In this document: piece after piece, positions 60,220-64,000 of the stretch
How positions within the stretch are numbered: position 1 is the stretch's first letter
Layout: every line of letters begins with the position of its first letter
NCBI GenBank assembly: GCA_013396995.1
Contig: VWZP01002396.1
Span: 1,104,638-1,168,637 of the forward strand
Direction of reading: 5' to 3'
Origin: Dicaeum eximium
Lineage: Eukaryota; Chordata; Aves; Passeriformes; Dicaeidae
DNA length: 64,000 nt
Notes under the pieces: model-generated
Databases searched by the model: none
The model's input: the letters and a program-made list of their open reading frames with translations, nothing else
Told to the model about the DNA's origin: nothing
Translations under genes and position numbers: made by a program

Positions 60220-61950
60220 CGCTGGGCACGGACACCACGGCCATGCCGCCCCGACCCTGCGGCGGTCGGTGGGCCAAGAGGGGAGAGGGCGACTTACCGG
60301 CGGGGAGCGGGGAGGAGGAGATGCGTGGGAGCCACCGCCGGGCCGTTGTGATCGGGGGTGCCGGCAGAGACCGGGGTTGTGCCGCCCCCCCCGCGCCGCG
60401 GGCCGGGTGCCAAGGGGAGGGCGGCACGGCTGAGCCAAAAGGAAACGGCTCCGAACAAAGCCCCGGTGCGGCTGGAGCAACTGGTGCCAGCCCATCGGCC
60501 CCCGACGGGGCCCGGAAACACGAGCCGTCCCCGAGGGAGGGCACCTGCCCCGGCACCTGCGCCCAGAGGCGGCACGGCCCGCTCCGGCTCCGCCGCTGCC
60601 AGCGCTCCAGCCCCCCGCCCCGGCGAGGTGCCCTCGGCAACGCCACAGGGGGAATTCAAACCGCGTGGGGAACCCCACCGGCCCCATGCGGACCGGTGTC
60701 GCCCGGGCATCCCCGGGACCCTGCGCTGGCCAAGGCTGCCGGCTGTGGGAATTCCTGACGCCTCCGGTGCGGCACGGTGGCGGGAAATGCTCCGCCGCCG
60801 CTGCCGGGGAGCTTCCCGGTGGCCCCCGCAATGTCAGGCTGCGGCTGGCCCCGAGTGGGTGACACAGGTGGGGGACGTGGGTCCCCTGTCCCAAGGCACC
60901 TCTGAGCCCGCAGTGTCACCGGCCTCACTGAGCGCGAAAGGAGGAGGGGGGAGAGTGCAGCGAGGTCCCGGCGGCGGCTCGGGGGCTTCAGCCCCGACTG
61001 GCAACAGCCGCCCGCAGTGGGGCACACGGGGAACCGGGGCGCCGTGCCGAGCCTGGGGCATCCCTGGGGCACCGGCGGGGCCGGGCCAGGAGCGCAGCCG
61101 AGACTGGGGCCCGCTCCCTCCCGCCCGGGGAGCCGCCCGCTCCCCTCTCCCCTCCGGCCCCGCAGCCTTCGGCACAGCAGCCCGGGCCNNNNNNNNNNNN
61201 NNNNNNNNNNNNNNNNNNNNNNNNNNNNNNNNNNNNNNNNNNNNNNNNNNNNNNNNNNNNNNNNNNNNNNNNNNNNNNNNNNNNNNNNNNNNNNNNNNNN
61301 NNNNNNNNNNNNNNNNNNNNNNNNNNNNNNNNNNNNNNNNNNNNNNNNNNNNNNNNNNNNNNNNNNNNNNNNNNNNNNNNNNNNNNNNNNNNNNNNNNNN
61401 NNNNNNNNNNNNNNNNNNNNNNNNNNNNNNNNNNNNNNNNNNNNNNNNNNNNNNNNNNNNNNNNNNNNNNNNNNNNNNNNNNNNNNNNNNNNNNNNNNNN
61501 NNNNNNNNNNNNNNNNNNNNNNNNNNNNNNNNNNNNNNNNNNNNNNNNNNNNNNNNNNNNNNNNNNNNNNNNNNNNNNNNNNNNNNNNNNNGTGCCGGCG
61601 GTGGCGCGGGCGGCGGGCAGGTACCGGCACCGGCAACCGGCACCGCGGCTGCCCTGCGACCGGGGGAGGCGCCTGTAGGATGCCGTAGCGTGTCCGGGGG
61701 GTGTCCGTGGATCCCACGCGTCCCAGCTGCTCACTGTCCCCGCAGAGCGCCGTGCCGGGGTCACCGGCTCACGCCGGCGGACGATGAGATGTACCAGCGG
61801 ACGCGGGTGATGGTGCTGGAGCCGGAGTCCCCCAACATCATGTTCATCGAGGGCTACAGCACCCGCGGCTTCACCATCAGCGGAGACGTGGTGGTGGGGC
61901 CCTGCGCCGTCCTGCCCCGGAGCATCCTCCAGTGGAACGTGAGTGCCCGG
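60220..61950. promoter_or_regulatory. CpG island between mir-191 and NDUFAF3 (interrupted by gap)
   Basis: Very GC- and CpG-rich DNA spans the NDUFAF3 5' end and the region upstream of the minus-strand mir-191/mir-425 pair. A divergent promoter, NDUFAF3 to the right and the primary microRNA to the left, is the simplest reading. The exact start sites cannot be placed, partly because of the N run. Confidence 0.5.
61189..61591. other. Assembly gap (403 N) at the NDUFAF3 5' end
   Basis: The N run lies in the CpG island and ends inside what looks like NDUFAF3 exon 1. The start codon and most of the mitochondrial targeting sequence are missing here. Confidence 0.95.
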
Positions 61951-62541
61951 CGGCGGGGCCGGGGCTGCCGGTCGGCACCGCGCCGGGGGCAGCCCCCCCT
62001 CAGCGCACGCCGTGTCCCCGCAGGTTGGCTCCCACCGGGACATCTCGCACGAGAGTCTGTCGCTGTTCCGGCTGCTGGAGCCCCAGATAGGTACGCGGGG
62101 CAGCCTTCGGGCTCCTGTCGGAGTGGCTGTGCCGGAGCCATCGGTCCCTGCAGGAGGGGCAGGTGTGGGCCGAGGCGGCTCGAATGCTGCCCTGCCCACC
62201 GTTGTCTTGCCCTGGTTGCAGAGATCCTGGTGCTGGGCACAGGGGACAGGGTGGAGCGGCTCCACCCCGCCACGCTGAAGCAGATGCGGGAGTGCGGGAT
62301 TGCCGTGGAGGTGCAGGACACGGTAAGGGTGAGCACAGGCAGAATCCCATTGAAAGGGAGGGAGGGAGAGGGTCACATACCATGTGGGGAAGGGCCGAGT
62401 CTCCTTTCTGAGGGCCGGAGCTTCACTCGCTCCCTTTTCTATTTACAGGCGAATGCATGTGCAACCTTCAACTTCCTAATGAATGAAAGGCGCCTGGTGG
62501 CTGCTGGGCTCATTCCCCCGCGGGGCACCTACGGGATGTAG
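61592..62541 (+). CDS. NDUFAF3: NDUFAF3, mitochondrial complex I assembly factor (5' end in gap)
   Basis: Exons: <61592-61620 (tentative tail of exon 1), 61746-61938, 62024-62090, 62222-62322, 62449-62541. The exon 1 tail reads VPAVARAAG, then an Arg across the junction. It is Arg/Ala-rich without acidic residues, fits a targeting peptide and joins in phase to APCRGHRLTPADDEMYQRTR. The body follows human NDUFAF3: GYSTRGFTISGDVVVGPCAV, VGSHRDISHESLSLF, VLGTGDRVERL, GIAVEVQDT, NACATFNFL. It ends GLIPPRGTYGM, about 14 residues shorter than human. From family knowledge, NDUFAF3 (MTH938-like fold) works with NDUFAF4 in an early step of assembling the Q-module of respiratory complex I in the mitochondrial matrix. 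Confidence 0.94.
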
Positions 62542-62688
62542 GCACTGCCTGCCCGGCCCATGGGCTGAGTGCTTCTTCCCCTGCCTGCCTGAAGCCCCCG
62601 AGGGTCACTGCTCCCAGCTGAGAAACGCTCCATAGTGAACTGTGGAGCTGTCGGCTGGGTGATGGCTCTGCACACAGGAGGGCTGTGA

Positions 62689-62694
62689 AATACA
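62689..62694 (+). terminator. Candidate NDUFAF3 poly(A) signal (AATACA)
   Basis: A variant hexamer lies 148 bp after the NDUFAF3 stop codon. No canonical AATAAA is seen between the stop and 63 kb, so this is the best nearby candidate. Confidence 0.35.
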
Positions 62695-62699
62695 TGAGC

Positions 62700-64000
62700 T
62701 TGGCTCTTCCCTGCAGTTCCTGGCTTCCTGGCCTCCCTGCCCAGTCTGGGCTGGGGACTGTGGGGCACAGCACAAGGCTTTGCTGGTGGCACTGCTCCCA
62801 CAGCCCTGCCAAGGTCATGCTCCACACGTTGGCAGCAAGAAGCCTCACCTCAGGGAGGGTGAAGGCTGGTGGGGTGAGCTGTACAGCCCTGGGCACATCT
62901 GGGGCTCCACGAGGAAAATATATGTAAATGGGAAGTACAAGAAATTGTGTGGTGGTTAACGAGCAGTGCATTGAGGCTGTAACAAATTAATGGGGCATGT
63001 GCTTACCTTGGGCACTGGGCAGGATGTGTGGCAGTGGGATGCCATGTGCCAGCAGCTTCCTGAGCACAGCCAGCACCAGTAACTAGTGTGTCCCAGCTGG
63101 TGCTGGCCTGGCTTGGGCTCTCCTGTGGAGCTTTGTGCCACCCCAACACGGATGTCCCTCGGTCAGCGTTGGCCCAAGGGTACTGCACCCCCTCTCATTG
63201 AAGGCTAAAGCTGCAGCAGGGAACTTGGAAAGGGTCCCCTGTCCCCTCACTGGTTGGTTCATGGTTGGGGATGTCACCCCTGGGGAAGAGAGTACATGTA
63301 TGTAATGGAAGCCTCATGCCCTGAACTCTGCCACCTTGGCAGGCAAAGGCAGGGGATGCAGCTGCAAGGTAGGGGGGCTTTGCTTAGCAAGTGTCTTAAT
63401 GAGAGTGTGACACTGACACTGTGGCATTGTAGTCAGGGCTCTGTTTTAGCGTGTAAATCAAATTTGACATCCCCAAACCACTGATGGTAAACACACACTC
63501 TTCAGCAGGAGTGATGTGTGAGACATGTACAACTGATACAGGTGTAAGACTTCTTGGCTCTTGGCATTGCAAGCACAGGTAAACCTGCCAAGCCAGAGAA
63601 GTTTGCACTCAGGCCTGCAGAAATGCAGACCAGCTCCTTTATAAACTTGTGCCCCTCCCAGTGCATTACCCACCTTCCAGCAAAAAACTGCTCTGCTGGA
63701 GCCTGGGCAGGTGAAGACCCCAAGTGGGTGCAGCCACTGGACCTCGAGGTGTGGCAACTACAAGAGGTTTAGGGGAAGAATGCAGCAGCTGGATCAGGAA
63801 TAGGGGCCTGCAGCATCCTGGCTGCTGCCACAGCTGGGTTTGGCAGCTCCCAGCAGGAGATAATGGCCCTGTAAAATGGTTTGCCTTCTTGTCCAGCAGT
63901 CCAGCCCTTGTTTTCTGCTGTCAGGAAGGATTTTTAAAGAAGCCACACTATGTTACCCACTCAGCCCTGTCTCAGGGCTCTCCCTTCCTGATTGCCCTTC
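62700..64000. other. NDUFAF3 3' flank
   Basis: This unique, moderately GC-rich DNA has only short open frames and no recognised domain or repeat. In human, IMPDH2 is the next gene, but no IMPDH-like exon is visible here. Confidence 0.5.

Noticed and set aside
59101..60894. Minus-strand open frame of almost 600 codons over the microRNA region
   Set aside because: It spans both microRNA hairpins, is rich in Pro, Arg, Gly and Ser, and has no domain. Its length reflects the scarcity of stop codons in CpG-island DNA.
60358..62541. One 727-codon frame running from the CpG island through the gap to the NDUFAF3 stop
   Set aside because: It reads through the N run and through introns with clear splice sites. 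Only the spliced exons match NDUFAF3.
1..64000. CRISPR arrays, bacterial operons, plasmid or phage systems
   Set aside because: No spaced repeats, Shine-Dalgarno-led operons or prokaryotic genes. The window is vertebrate nuclear DNA.

Overview
The window is vertebrate nuclear DNA and almost certainly from a bird. Genes are split into many exons with GT-AG introns. A CR1 LINE fragment with the bird-type 3' end sits at about 36.3 kb, and an avian-type endogenous retrovirus gag remnant sits at about 17 kb. The gene order ARIH2 - P4HTM - WDR6 - DALRD3 - NDUFAF3 matches the block on human 3p21.31. The species cannot be named from the sequence.

Layout. 1-28.4 kb: ARIH2 (+ strand), an RBR ubiquitin ligase, with 14 coding exons spread over AT-rich introns. 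These introns hold an exact 209-bp tandem duplication (7226-7643) and the antisense retroviral remnant. 28.4-32.1 kb: ARIH2 3' end and intergenic DNA. 32.2-49.5 kb: P4HTM (+), an ER-membrane prolyl 4-hydroxylase. Its 9.2-kb intron 2 contains, on the opposite strand (35791-39520), a complete four-exon secreted Frizzled-related protein gene of the sizzled/crescent type with its own TATA box. 49.7-53.5 kb: WDR6 (+), starting only 142 bp after the P4HTM poly(A) signal. 54.6-58.0 kb: DALRD3 (- strand), tail to tail with WDR6. 59.6-60.2 kb: the microRNAs mir-425 and mir-191 on the minus strand, upstream of DALRD3. 61.6-62.5 kb: NDUFAF3 (+). The last 1.4 kb shows nothing I can identify.

Composition changes strongly near 49 kb, from AT-rich, gene-sparse DNA to GC-rich, compact DNA. 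All three runs of N (32147-32169, 49860-50493, 61189-61591) lie in GC-rich 5' ends. They remove the P4HTM N-terminus and membrane anchor, about a third of WDR6, and most of NDUFAF3 exon 1.

Functional links. WDR6 and DALRD3 are both non-catalytic adaptors for methyltransferases that act on the tRNA anticodon loop (FTSJ1 at position 34, METTL2 at position 32), and they converge with 3' ends that may overlap. P4HTM links oxygen and Ca2+ to HIF control, NDUFAF3 assembles respiratory complex I, and ARIH2 works with cullin-5 ligases. The most unusual arrangement is the developmental Wnt/BMP-pathway regulator nested inside P4HTM, which I do not expect at this position in mammals.
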